NCBI GenBank assembly: GCA_964401335.1
Contig: CAYNYK010000009.1
Span: forward strand, 1-64,000
Reading direction: 5' to 3'
Source: JAAYCU01 sp964401335
Lineage (GTDB): Bacteria > Planctomycetota > Phycisphaerae > UBA1845 > PWPN01
DNA length: 64,000 nucleotides
Shown: piece by piece, positions 18,086-27,272 of the stretch
Position numbering within the stretch: position 1 is the stretch's first letter
Layout: each line of letters begins with the position of its first letter
Notes under the pieces: model-generated
The model's input: only the letters and a program-made list of their open reading frames with translations
The model's database searches: none
What the model was told of the DNA's origin: nothing
Made by a program: the position numbers and the translations under genes

Positions 18086-19552
18086 TCAACCGCCGCTCAA
18101 CCTGATCTGGATATAGGCGGCCGCTAGCAAGGCGTATGCCATTACCGCCCCGGCAATACCCAGCCACGACCAACGTCCGGGCCGCAGGGCTACCGGAAGC
18201 CGACGGGGTAAGACCAAGTGGTTCCAGATCAAGAGGCAGGTGGTGAACATGACCGTACCGGCGAAACCGACCACGCTGCTGAACAAGATCAGCCGGCCGG
18301 GTTGATCTATAGGTAACGTCAAGACTGAAATGGTGCCCGCCAACAGCACAAAAAACCAATACCAGGTGTTATGTGCCCGGCGACGGGCCTTTGGAAAATA
18401 GGCAATGACCACGTCGGTATGCACCCGACTTACCGCATCGATGGTGGTCATCCAGGTATCCGACAAAAATGCCGTGGCCAGTACAAGAAAAAGCACACCG
18501 CCGGCCACCCCCCACGCGGCGCGAAAAAATTCCGCCTGGGCGGCCACCGGCTGGTCCTCGGTGGGCAGTTTTTGTTCGGGAAAAAGAAGGGCATACGCAA
18601 GCAGGCAAGTCAATAACGTGGTAAAAAGATTACCCAAAACCCCGATGCAGTTGTCCGTCCAGAGAAAACGTCGCCACTTTTTCCATCGGCTGAGATCGGT
18701 TTCCGTTCCCTCGGGCAAAAACCCCACCTGGGGTATGACCTGCGGCTTGCCCGTGATCGGACTGGTAATCCGCCCGATATGGGCGGCCATGCCCGCGCCC
18801 TTCTCCCGAAGCCAGTAGGAATAAAACAATGTCCAGAACCCGCCCAGCCCGGCAAAGGTGATGGCCGTCAGCAGTTTCGTCGCGTCCGCGTCGTCCCATA
18901 CCCGATCCGCGGGCCACCGAGGGACCACCAACCCGGAGAGAAACTCTCCGAGCCGAGACAATACCGCTCCCTGCGCACAAGCCAGGATCAATCCCACGAT
19001 GGTTACCACCGCGATAACCATCATCAACCGCTCGATAAACCGGTACACCACTTTCGACAGCAGCAGGGCGACCAAAAACACCGCGATAAACACATACCCC
19101 CAGAACAACCGTTGGGCCTCGTTATTCCAGCCGTGGGGGAAATCGGTCAGCTCATCCATCCCGCCGGCGGTTACGAACCCGCCCAGCCACATGAACGACA
19201 CGGTCATCAGCAGCCACATGAACAAGGCCAGCCATCGGTTGAGCCGAATGAATCCCTGCCAGATACTTTCGCCGGTCAGCAGCGTGTAGCGGCCGATCTC
19301 GAAATTCACCGGCAATTGCAGCAGGCACGCCGGTGCGAGCAGAAAGAGAAATCCCAATCCATATTTGGCCACAATGTAAGGCCACCAGACCAGTTCCCCC
19401 GAACCCTGAGCTAATGCCATCCATACAATACCCGGCCCGATGGCCTTTAACATCCCCGGAAACACGGGCATTTCTTTGCGCCCCCATGTTGGGAGTATGC
19501 CGAAACGAGGATGGACGGGAGTAGTGGAAGCTGGCACATCCTGTTCGATCAT
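18086..19552 (-). CDS. Nramp-family divalent-metal-transporter-like protein (11-12 TM)
   Basis: This integral membrane protein is of the Nramp (APC superfamily) type. The N-terminal start of the transport core reads GPGIVWMALAQGSGELVWWPY, where classic Nramp proteins have GPG followed by DPGN. The metal-binding DPGN motif is therefore not present in its usual form. The overall helix pattern and the second half (LLTAITFAGLGGFWTLFYSYW) fit the wider Nramp-like group common in Planctomycetes. It may transport another ion or solute. It is co-directional with the histidine kinase 16 bases downstream and divergent from the methyltransferase at 19599, with only 46 bases between the starts. The family call is good; the metal substrate is not supported. 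Confidence 0.7.
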   Translation of the reverse strand: MIEQDVPASTTPVHPRFGILPTWGRKEMPVFPGMLKAIGPGIVWMALAQGSGELVWWPYIVAKYGLGFLFLLAPACLLQLPVNFEIGRYTLLTGESIWQGFIRLNRWLALFMWLLMTVSFMWLGGFVTAGGMDELTDFPHGWNNEAQRLFWGYVFIAVFLVALLLSKVVYRFIERLMMVIAVVTIVGLILACAQGAVLSRLGEFLSGLVVPRWPADRVWDDADATKLLTAITFAGLGGFWTLFYSYWLREKGAGMAAHIGRITSPITGKPQVIPQVGFLPEGTETDLSRWKKWRRFLWTDNCIGVLGNLFTTLLTCLLAYALLFPEQKLPTEDQPVAAQAEFFRAAWGVAGGVLFLVLATAFLSDTWMTTIDAVSRVHTDVVIAYFPKARRRAHNTWYWFFVLLAGTISVLTLPIDQPGRLILFSSVVGFAGTVMFTTCLLIWNHLVLPRRLPVALRPGRWSWLGIAGAVMAYALLAAAYIQIRLSGG

Positions 19553-19598
19553 AATCGGGGATTATAAGACAAACGAAACACGGTACAATGATTCGATA

Positions 19599-20852
19599 AT
19601 GAAATCTCATCAACAAACCCAGGGGCAATGGGTCCGCGAGGAACATTGCTGGACACCGCAAGAGCTAAACTGGCTGCAATCGCCGCAAGGTTGCGAGGTA
19701 TGTGCCGCTATGCTCGACGCCGAGCCCGCCGATACACCGGCGGCCATCGCCCGCTGGCGGCAGCGGATCGAGCCGTGGCAGGTGACGGCGGCCTGGACTC
19801 AGGTGTTGCTTCGCCGTGCAGCCCGGGCCAAGTTTACCCGCGCCGATGAAATGCTTTTCGAGCGGATCGCCCTGGAACAGGCGACCGACGAAACCGTCGC
19901 CCGATACAAAGCCACGCGTTTTGCCGCGAAATTCGCCGGGCGAACCGTTGCTGATTTGTGTTGTGGGATCGGCGGCGACGCCATCGCCTTGGCCGAGCAT
20001 ACTCGGGTTCTTGCCGTCGACTGGTCCGCCATGCGCGTGGCGATGGCCGAACACAATGCGCGCGTTTACGGCCGGCGAGTGGCCGGTCTGGTGGCGGACG
20101 TAACCATGCAACTACCCGACGCCGATGCGGCGCATATCGATCCCGACCGTCGCGTGGCCGGGGACCGCCGCCACCAACCCGAGGAAAGCTCGCCCGGTAT
20201 CGACGTGCTGGCCCGTATCGTGCATCATTATCGAGATGTGGCCGTCAAACTGTCGCCCGGCGTGGACATCGACGCCACGCTTCCGGAGGGTGAAATCGAA
20301 CTCATCAGTCACCACGGCCAATGCAAGCAGGCCGTCATCTGGACCGGGGAGCTTGCCACCGCTTGTCGCCGGGCGACCGTCTTGCCGGAAAAGGAATCCA
20401 TCGCGGCCGACACGCATGACGATCTGACCTGGCCGCAGTCGCGTATCCCTGTTGAGGGCGATTATCTTTACGAGCCGGACCCGGCGGTTATTCGTGCGAA
20501 TCTCGTGGGCGTGCTGGCTCGCAAGCATGCGCTGCGGCCTGTCGATCCGCAAATCGTGTATCTGGTCGGTACGCAACCCGTGGCCAGCGCTTTGCTGGCC
20601 GCTTTCCGGGTGATCGACGTCACCGAATGGGCCGGCCGCAAGGCCCGCGCCTGGCTGAACCGGCACGATATCGGCAAACTCGAAATCAAGACCCGCGGGT
20701 TCGCCGCCCGGCCGGAGGAAATCCAACATCAGCTTCGCCTCAAAGGCCACCGCCAAGCGATTTTGTTCCTGACCCGCATCGGCCCCAAACCGATGGCCAT
20801 TCTGGCTGAACGAATCTTGCTTCCGGCGGACCACTCGCGGCATCACCTGTAA
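19599..20852 (+). CDS. SAM-dependent methyltransferase with C-terminal THUMP-like domain
   Basis: The 417-residue protein has a class I methyltransferase core. The SAM-binding glycine motif reads ADLCCGIGGDAIALA, followed by a DW acidic loop and the segment DADAAHIDPDRRVAGDRR, which resembles a DPPY-type catalytic motif position. The C-terminal end (LKGHRQAILFLTRIGPKPMAILAE) matches the THUMP-like domain found at the end of such bacterial proteins. RNA is a likely substrate, by inference. The start at 19599 is chosen because a longer frame from 19440 overlaps the divergent Nramp-like gene. It probably shares a promoter region of under 50 bases with that gene. Confidence 0.75.
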   Translation: MKSHQQTQGQWVREEHCWTPQELNWLQSPQGCEVCAAMLDAEPADTPAAIARWRQRIEPWQVTAAWTQVLLRRAARAKFTRADEMLFERIALEQATDETVARYKATRFAAKFAGRTVADLCCGIGGDAIALAEHTRVLAVDWSAMRVAMAEHNARVYGRRVAGLVADVTMQLPDADAAHIDPDRRVAGDRRHQPEESSPGIDVLARIVHHYRDVAVKLSPGVDIDATLPEGEIELISHHGQCKQAVIWTGELATACRRATVLPEKESIAADTHDDLTWPQSRIPVEGDYLYEPDPAVIRANLVGVLARKHALRPVDPQIVYLVGTQPVASALLAAFRVIDVTEWAGRKARAWLNRHDIGKLEIKTRGFAARPEEIQHQLRLKGHRQAILFLTRIGPKPMAILAERILLPADHSRHHL

Positions 20853-20959
20853 GATGATTGCCGGTCCAACTCAATACCGCTAAGGTAAACAATCAAAAGC
20901 CCGGCCCGAGTTCTCCAATGTGGGTTGACGGGTACACCAGGGATGGAGTGAAGAAAGTC

Positions 20960-22339
20960 ATGAATGTCGATCGAGGGCATGTGGGTGTCTGGTATGTCGT
21001 GCTGATTTCCTTGGTGGCCGCGCTCGGCGGTCTGCTGTTCGGCTATGATACCGCGGTGATCTCCGGAGCGATTGGCTACGTCCAGCAGCGTTTCGAGCTA
21101 AACATCGATCAAAAAAGCTGGGCGGCCGCCTGCGCGCTGGTAGGCTGCATCGTTGGGGCGGCTCTGACCGGCCAATTGGCTGACCGGTTTGGCCGTAAGA
21201 AAGTCCTTCTGCTCTCGGCGGTGCTGTTCACCGTATCCGCCTGGTATTCGGCGGTGGCCAATGACCTGACGCAACTGGTATGGGCCCGGATTCTCGGCGG
21301 TCTGGCGATTGGCATGGCTTCGATGACGTCGCCGCTTTATATCGCCGAGGTAGCCCCGCCGGCCATACGCGGCCGATTGGTTTCCTTGAATCAATTTGGC
21401 ATTATCTTCGGTATGTTGGCGGTTTATTTTGCGAATGCCTGGATAGCATCATGGGGGAACGATGCCTGGAACGTCGCGACCGGTTGGCGGTGGATGTTCG
21501 GTTCCGAACTCATCCCGGCCGTCTTATTTTTAGTCCTGTTGTTTATGGTCCCCGAAAGTCCGCGGTGGCTGGCCAAGCAGGGGCGGGATGCGGAGGCACG
21601 GGCGGTGCTCGGGAAAGTGGGCGGAGCGGAGCATGCGGCCGCGGAAATGGAGGAAATCCGCGCTGCGTTGCTGCAGGAAGAAGGCACCTTGAGGCAACTG
21701 TTTTTCCCCGGAATCCGCAAGGCGCTGCTGGTGGGTGTAGGCCTGGCCATTCTTCAACAGGTTACGGGAATTAATATCGTTCTGTACTTTGCCCCGGAGA
21801 TTTTTAAAAAGACCGGCGTACTGTCCAGACAAGCCATCAGCGATACCGTATTTATCGGGATCGTCAATCTGGTTTTCACGGTGGTGGCAATCTGGGTGGT
21901 GGATAAAATCGGTCGTAAACCTCTGCTGATGATTGCATCGGCCGGGATGGGGATTTCGCTTTTCCTTTTGGGGACGGCGTTTGTCTTCAAGCAATTCACG
22001 GGACCATGGATTCTGGTTTTTGTATTACTTTATGTCGCGTCCTTCGCGGTGGCCATGGGCCCGGTGGTCTGGGTGGTGATGTCCGAGATCTTCCCCACGA
22101 AAATACGCGGGCGGGCGATGTCCATCGCCACGGTTTGCCTGTGGATTGCCTGTTTTCTCGTATCCCGATATTTTCTGGTGCTTCTGGAACGACTGGGTGG
22201 TTATACGTTTTTCATCTACGCCGGCATGTGCGTGGTGTCTTTTATCTTCGTAGGTCTGGTGGTTCCCGAAACCAAAGGTAAATCGCTTGAAGAAATCGAA
22301 AGAAGTTGGCTGATCGGGCACAAGGGGATGAATGTATGA
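20960..22339 (+). CDS. MFS sugar porter (XylE/GLUT-like sugar:proton symporter)
   Basis: This is a 12-helix MFS transporter of the sugar porter family, which imports hexoses or pentoses with protons. Family signatures are all visible: GGLLFGYDTAVISGA in helix 1, DRFGRKK in the first loop, PESPRWL in the middle, GINIVLYFAPEIF in helix 7 and VPETKGKSLEEIE at the end. The ATG at 20960 is preferred because GGAGTG precedes it; a longer frame reaches 20858. Its stop overlaps the start of the URO-D gene by four bases (ATGA), so the two are translationally coupled and likely functionally linked. Confidence 0.88.
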   Translation: MNVDRGHVGVWYVVLISLVAALGGLLFGYDTAVISGAIGYVQQRFELNIDQKSWAAACALVGCIVGAALTGQLADRFGRKKVLLLSAVLFTVSAWYSAVANDLTQLVWARILGGLAIGMASMTSPLYIAEVAPPAIRGRLVSLNQFGIIFGMLAVYFANAWIASWGNDAWNVATGWRWMFGSELIPAVLFLVLLFMVPESPRWLAKQGRDAEARAVLGKVGGAEHAAAEMEEIRAALLQEEGTLRQLFFPGIRKALLVGVGLAILQQVTGINIVLYFAPEIFKKTGVLSRQAISDTVFIGIVNLVFTVVAIWVVDKIGRKPLLMIASAGMGISLFLLGTAFVFKQFTGPWILVFVLLYVASFAVAMGPVVWVVMSEIFPTKIRGRAMSIATVCLWIACFLVSRYFLVLLERLGGYTFFIYAGMCVVSFIFVGLVVPETKGKSLEEIERSWLIGHKGMNV

Positions 22340-23598
22340 ACAGCAAAGAACGCGTGATGGCCGCCCTCGAACATCGTCAGGGCGATGCCGTACCGATGGA
22401 TTTCGGCAGCACGGCGGTTACGGGCATGCACGTTCGATGTGTTGCCGCACTACGGAAACATTACGGGTTGCCGTCTCAGCCTGTCAAAGTCATTGAACCG
22501 TATCAGATGCTCGGCGAAGTGGATGAGGATTTGAAGCGGGCGATGGGCGTGGACACCGACAGCGTTTCACCGCTCACGACGCTCTTCGGCTTTGCCAACG
22601 AAAACTGGAAAACCTGGAAAGCACCTTTCGGCCTGGAAGTGCTCGTTCCCGATAAGTTCGTGACCACGGTCGATGCCGCGAAGCGCACTTATATTTATCC
22701 GCAAGGCGATAAGAACGCGCCGCCCAGCGGGATGATGCCCGAGGGCGGGTACTTCTTCGATACCCTTGTGCGCCAAGAGCCGATCGACGAAAGCAAACTC
22801 GACCCGCGGGACAATCTCGAGGAATTCGGGCCGCTATCCGATGGCGAGCTTGCTTATTTTCGGGACCAGGCCCGCCGGCTTGCATCATCCGAAAGAGCGG
22901 TGGTGGCCACCTTCGGCGGTCTGGCGTTCGGGGATATCGCCTTGGTCCCCGCGCCCTTCCTCAAATATCCCAAGGGGATTCGCGACATTACCGAATGGTA
23001 TATCACCACGGCCAGTCGGAAAGAGTACGTCCATGCGATTTTCTCCGGACAATGCGAAATCGCCCTGGCCAATCTGCCCCGCATTTACGAGGCGGTCGGC
23101 GATACGGTGAACGTGGTCTTTATCTGCGGGACCGATTTCGGCACGCAGACATCCGCCTTCTGCTCCGTGGAAACATACCGCGAGTTGTATCACCCTTATT
23201 ACAAGCGAATTAATGACTGGATCCATCAGCACACGCCCTGGAAGACTTTCAAGCATTCCTGCGGCGCCGTCGAGAAGTTTATCGAGCCATTCATCGAGTC
23301 CGGTTTCGATATCCTCAATCCGGTGCAATGTTCCGCGACCGGCATGGACCCCCGGCACCTCAAGAAAACCTACGGCGACCGGATCGTCTTCTGGGGGGGA
23401 GGGGTGGACACGCAAAAGACGCTTCCCTTCGGAACGCCCGCCGAGGTCCGTGAGCAGGTTCTGGAACGCTGCGATATATTGGCCCGCGACGGCGGCTTTG
23501 TATTCAATGCGATTCACAACGTGCAGGCCAATACCCCGTTGCAAAACATCGTGGCTATGATCGAAGCGGTCAAGGAATTCAACGGCCGGAAATCCTGA
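22336..23598 (+). CDS. Uroporphyrinogen decarboxylase (URO-D) family protein, MtaA/CmuA-like
   Basis: The 420-residue protein belongs to the URO-D superfamily, but its motifs fit the corrinoid methyltransferase branch rather than HemE. KHSCGAVEKF followed by NPVQCSATGMD gives the His-x-Cys...Cys zinc set seen in MtaA-type proteins, which bind a thiol methyl acceptor. The start at 22336 is supported by an AGGGG upstream and by the ATGA overlap with the sugar porter. The neighbour suggests a role in methylated or otherwise modified sugar metabolism, but that is an inference. HemE function is unlikely, because the invariant substrate-binding arginines are not in evidence at the N-terminus. Confidence 0.8.
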   Translation: MNSKERVMAALEHRQGDAVPMDFGSTAVTGMHVRCVAALRKHYGLPSQPVKVIEPYQMLGEVDEDLKRAMGVDTDSVSPLTTLFGFANENWKTWKAPFGLEVLVPDKFVTTVDAAKRTYIYPQGDKNAPPSGMMPEGGYFFDTLVRQEPIDESKLDPRDNLEEFGPLSDGELAYFRDQARRLASSERAVVATFGGLAFGDIALVPAPFLKYPKGIRDITEWYITTASRKEYVHAIFSGQCEIALANLPRIYEAVGDTVNVVFICGTDFGTQTSAFCSVETYRELYHPYYKRINDWIHQHTPWKTFKHSCGAVEKFIEPFIESGFDILNPVQCSATGMDPRHLKKTYGDRIVFWGGGVDTQKTLPFGTPAEVREQVLERCDILARDGGFVFNAIHNVQANTPLQNIVAMIEAVKEFNGRKS

Positions 23599-23692
23599 AG
23601 GCACAGGCATAAGGAAGTTGTTCCGTTTTCATGAATACGATAAGCTGTAAGTGATTGGTTTGCGGCCCTTTTCATGGAACGGACGATTGCTC

Positions 23693-24007
23693 ATGACCAG
23701 AGATGAACTGCTGAAGGAGGTCAAACTTCGCCTTATGGCCAGGCACGGCGGTCGTCTGCGCGGGGTAATCCTTTATGGGTCCGAGGCCCGTGGGGAATCG
23801 GGACCGGACAGTGATATTGATCTGCTTGTGTTGCTGGACGATCAGGTCGATTACGGCCGTGATTTGGAAGCCAATCTTGAGGCCCTCTATCCTCTGGCCT
23901 TGCGCATTGGTCGGCGAATCAGTGCCAAACCGGCCAGTGCACGGCAATATGAAACGACAGAATGTCCCCTTTACCGGATCGTTCATCGACAGGGGGTGCT
24001 CGTATGA
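23693..24007 (+). CDS. MNT-type nucleotidyltransferase antitoxin
   Basis: The 104-residue protein has the minimal nucleotidyltransferase motif: GS, ten residues, then D-I-D, in YGSEARGES followed by SDIDLLVLL. MNT proteins of the type VII toxin-antitoxin systems neutralise the partner HEPN RNase by AMPylating it, and the present catalytic motif implies a working enzyme. The start is the ATG at 23693 (MTRDELLKE). Its stop overlaps the next ATG (ATGA at 24004-24007), the normal gene order for MNT-HEPN pairs. The partner that follows is truncated (24004-24192), so this is now an orphan antitoxin. Confidence 0.8.
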   Translation: MTRDELLKEVKLRLMARHGGRLRGVILYGSEARGESGPDSDIDLLVLLDDQVDYGRDLEANLEALYPLALRIGRRISAKPASARQYETTECPLYRIVHRQGVLV

Positions 24008-24192
24008 ACGAATTCGCGGCGGTCGAATGGCAGCGGGCCGAACTTGCGTGGGAGTCCGCACGACTGTTGGCAATGGCGTACCGTGCAATAGCACGCCCTA
24101 CGGTTGTGGGCTTTTCCGCGAGGCGCGCCAATCCGCGAGGGCTTGCAGGACGTAGTAGAAGACCGGGGTCAGGAAGATGCCGCAAAAGGTGA
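24004..24192 (+). pseudogene. Truncated HEPN-type toxin (5' fragment)
   Basis: The frame starts MNEFAAVEWQRAELAWESAR and continues for about 28 residues in the style of a HEPN-domain protein, with the amphipathic ARLL segment typical of the first helix. From about 24098 onwards it runs antisense through the 3' end of the RND permease gene and becomes arginine-rich and unrelated (SARRANPRGLAGRSR). The rest of the toxin, including the catalytic R-x4-6-H motif, is absent. It overlaps the MNT stop by ATGA. The HEPN assignment rests on the MNT partner plus a short match, so it is tentative. Confidence 0.6.
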
Positions 24193-27100
24193 CGCCCAAC
24201 ATGCCCGCGAAGACGGCCGTACCCAGTGTGCGGCGCATTTCCGCGCCCGCGCCGGAGGTCAGCACCAGCGGCAGGACGCCGAGGATGAAGGCGAACGAAG
24301 TCATCATGATCGGACGCAGCCGAAGCTTGGAGGCCTCCACCGCCGCCTGGAAACGCGGCAGGCCGTGATCCTGTTGCTGCTGTTTGGCGAACTCGACGAT
24401 CAGTACCGCGTTCTTGCAGGCCAGACCGATCAGCACCACGAAACCGATCTGGGTGAAGAGGTTATTCTCCATCCCGCCGAGCCAGACCCCCAGCAGGGCG
24501 AACGAAATACTCAGCGGGGCGATCAGGATAATCGCCAGCGGCAGCAGCCAGCTCTCGTATTCCGCCGAGTGGACCAGAAAAACGAACAACACGCACAACG
24601 GGAAAATATACAGGGCGGTATTGCCCGCCAGCTTTTGCATGAAGGTCAGTTCCGTCCATTCGGCGGCCATCGACGACGGTAATTCCTTCGCGGCGAGATC
24701 TTCCATGATGCTGATGGCCTGACCGGAGCTTACGCCCGGCGCGGTGTTGCCGTTGATCGCCGCCGCCGGATACATGTTGTAACGGTTGATCATCACCGGC
24801 CCGCTGATTTCCTCGACCTTGGCGACCGATCCGAGCGGGACCATGTCGCCGTTCGCATTGCGGACCTGCAAGCGCCGAACATCCTCCGGATGGCCGCGGA
24901 ACGCGGAGTCGGCCTGCACGTTCACCTGCCAGGTGCGCCCGAATTGATTGAAATCGTTGACGTAGTAGCTGCCCAGGTTCGCCTGTAACGTGTTGAACAC
25001 GCTGTTAAGAGCGACGCCCATCGTCTTGCACTTGGTCCGATCGATATCCACGTAGAGTTGCGGAGTGTTCGCCCGGAAGAGGGTGAACACGCCGACGAGG
25101 TCCGGTTGCGCGTTGGCCTTGGCCGCCAGATTCTCCGTCTGGCCTTGCAGCATGACCAGGCCGTTATCGCCCCGATCCTCAACCATGATCTTGAAACCAC
25201 CGGCGTTGCCCAGGCCGTCCACCGGCGGGGCGCCGAAAACCGCTACGGCCGCCTCCTGCACCTCCTGGTAAAACGTCCGCCTCAGCTTCATGGCGATCAC
25301 ATCGGCGTACAGGTTCGCATCATGCCTTTCCTCAAAGCTGTCCAGAATCACGAACATCGAGCCGAAATTCGAGCCATTGGCGTTCATCAGGAACGACTGG
25401 CCGGCGATGGTCACGGTATGGGCCACGCCGGGTTTTAACCCCCGGGCCATCCGCTCCACGCGGGCCATCACTTCCTGAGTGCGCTCCAGAGAGGCCGAAT
25501 CAGGCAATTGCACATTGACCACCAGGTAACCCTTGTCTTGCGACGGGACAAAACCGGTCGGCACCGTGATCAATCCGTAATACGTGGCGTAAAGCAGTCC
25601 GCCAAACACCAGCAAGGCCACCACCGAGCCGCGGATACACAGTCGTACCACCGCGCCGTACCCGTGAATGGTCCAGCCGAACACCTTGTTAAACCCCTTG
25701 AAGAACCAGCCGAGAATCACGTCGAGTAAGCGGGTAAGCAAATCTTTCTTTTCGCTATGCGGCTTGAGCAGCAGGGCGGCTAGGGCCGGGCTAAGGGTCA
25801 GTGAATTGAAGGCCGAGATCAGCGTGGCCGTGGCGATGGTCAGTGCGAATTGGCGGAAGAATTGTCCGGTGATCCCGGAGATGAACGCCGTCGGAATGAA
25901 AACCGCGCTGAGTCCGAAAGCGATGGCGATGACCGCGACGGTTACTTCCTCCATCGACTTGTAAGCGGCCTCACGGGGTGTCAACCCCTGGGCGATCCAG
26001 CGTTCGACATTCTCCACAACCACGATGGCATCATCGACCACGATGCCGATAGCCAAGACCAGGCCGAACAGCGACAGGTTGTTGAGGCTGAAACCCAGCA
26101 AGGCCATCACCGCGAAGGTGCCGACCAGCGAAACAGGGACGGCGATCAGCGGGATCAACGTTGAACGCCAGTTCTGCAGAAAGACCAACACCACGATCGC
26201 CACGAGAATAAAAGCGTCTCGTAGGGCCTTAACCACCTCGATTATCGATTCATGGATGAACGGCGTCGTGTCATACACGATCGCGTAATCGATTCCTTCG
26301 GGAAATCGTTGACGCAACTCTTTCATCTTGTTCTGGACGCGCTCCGAAGTATCCAGGGCGTTGGAGCCCGGTAACTGGAAAATCGCCAGACCGGCGCTGG
26401 GTTGGCCGTCGAGCCAGCAGCTCTGGTCCTGGCTCTTGGCCCCCAGTTCGATGCGGGCCACGTCGCGCAGCCGGGCGATCTGACCGGCCGAACCCGTCTT
26501 GATAATGATGTCCGCGAATTGTTCCGGGTCCGTCAAGCGCCCGAGGGTGCTCATGGTGTACTGAAAATCCTGGCCACGCCGCATCGGCGGCTGGCCGATC
26601 TGACCGGCCGCCACCTGCACGTTCTGTTCGCGCAGGGCGGACACCACGTCGTCGGAGGTCAGGTTGCGCGAGGCCAGTTTCTCCGGGTCCAGCCAGACGC
26701 GCATGCTGTAATCCTGCTGGCCGAGGAAGGACACGTCTCCCACGCCCTCCAGCCGGGCCAGTTCATCCTTGATCTGGATCGTCGCGTAGTTGCTCAGGTA
26801 AAGCTGGTCGTACCGGTTGTCCGGCGAAAAAAGATTGACCACCAGCATGATGTTGGGTGATTTCTTTTTGGTGGTGACGCCGGTCTGCTTGACCACGTCG
26901 GGCAGCGTCGGCGTAGCCATCGCGACCCGGTTCTGCACGAGCACCTGGGCCATGTCCAGGTTGGTGCCGAGCTTGAAAGTCACGGTCAGGTTATACGCGC
27001 CGTCGTTCGTGCATTGCGACGACATGTACAGCATGTTTTCCACGCCGTTGACTTGCTGCTCGATCGGGGCGGCCACGGTCTCGGCCACGACTTTCGCGCT

Positions 27101-27259
27101 GGCCCCGGGATAATTGCAGAAAACCTGGACGGTCGGCGGGGTGATCTCCGGGTACTGGGCCACCGGCAGCGTCAGCAACGCCGTGCCGCCGGCAATGGTC
27201 AGCACGATCGAGAGGACCGCGGCGAAAATCGGCCGATCGATAAAGAAACGTGAAATCAC
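24098..27259 (-). CDS. RND efflux pump permease (AcrB/MexB-like, HAE1 family)
   Basis: This 1053-residue inner-membrane permease is the proton-driven pump of a tripartite efflux system. It begins MISRFFIDRPIFAAVLS, a hallmark of the family. The proton-relay aspartates are in GIVVDDAIVVVENVERW, and the relay lysine is in LACKNAVLIVEFAK. The length is normal, with 12 helices and two large periplasmic loops. The start is a GTG with GGGGGG upstream, 13 bases after the stop of the adaptor gene, so the two are one operon. No outer-membrane TolC-type gene is in the window. Drugs, bile-like compounds or aromatic acids are possible substrates. Confidence 0.94.
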   Translation of the reverse strand: MISRFFIDRPIFAAVLSIVLTIAGGTALLTLPVAQYPEITPPTVQVFCNYPGASAKVVAETVAAPIEQQVNGVENMLYMSSQCTNDGAYNLTVTFKLGTNLDMAQVLVQNRVAMATPTLPDVVKQTGVTTKKKSPNIMLVVNLFSPDNRYDQLYLSNYATIQIKDELARLEGVGDVSFLGQQDYSMRVWLDPEKLASRNLTSDDVVSALREQNVQVAAGQIGQPPMRRGQDFQYTMSTLGRLTDPEQFADIIIKTGSAGQIARLRDVARIELGAKSQDQSCWLDGQPSAGLAIFQLPGSNALDTSERVQNKMKELRQRFPEGIDYAIVYDTTPFIHESIIEVVKALRDAFILVAIVVLVFLQNWRSTLIPLIAVPVSLVGTFAVMALLGFSLNNLSLFGLVLAIGIVVDDAIVVVENVERWIAQGLTPREAAYKSMEEVTVAVIAIAFGLSAVFIPTAFISGITGQFFRQFALTIATATLISAFNSLTLSPALAALLLKPHSEKKDLLTRLLDVILGWFFKGFNKVFGWTIHGYGAVVRLCIRGSVVALLVFGGLLYATYYGLITVPTGFVPSQDKGYLVVNVQLPDSASLERTQEVMARVERMARGLKPGVAHTVTIAGQSFLMNANGSNFGSMFVILDSFEERHDANLYADVIAMKLRRTFYQEVQEAAVAVFGAPPVDGLGNAGGFKIMVEDRGDNGLVMLQGQTENLAAKANAQPDLVGVFTLFRANTPQLYVDIDRTKCKTMGVALNSVFNTLQANLGSYYVNDFNQFGRTWQVNVQADSAFRGHPEDVRRLQVRNANGDMVPLGSVAKVEEISGPVMINRYNMYPAAAINGNTAPGVSSGQAISIMEDLAAKELPSSMAAEWTELTFMQKLAGNTALYIFPLCVLFVFLVHSAEYESWLLPLAIILIAPLSISFALLGVWLGGMENNLFTQIGFVVLIGLACKNAVLIVEFAKQQQQDHGLPRFQAAVEASKLRLRPIMMTSFAFILGVLPLVLTSGAGAEMRRTLGTAVFAGMLGVTFCGIFLTPVFYYVLQALADWRASRKSPQP

Positions 27260-27272
27260 AAAGCGACCCCCC

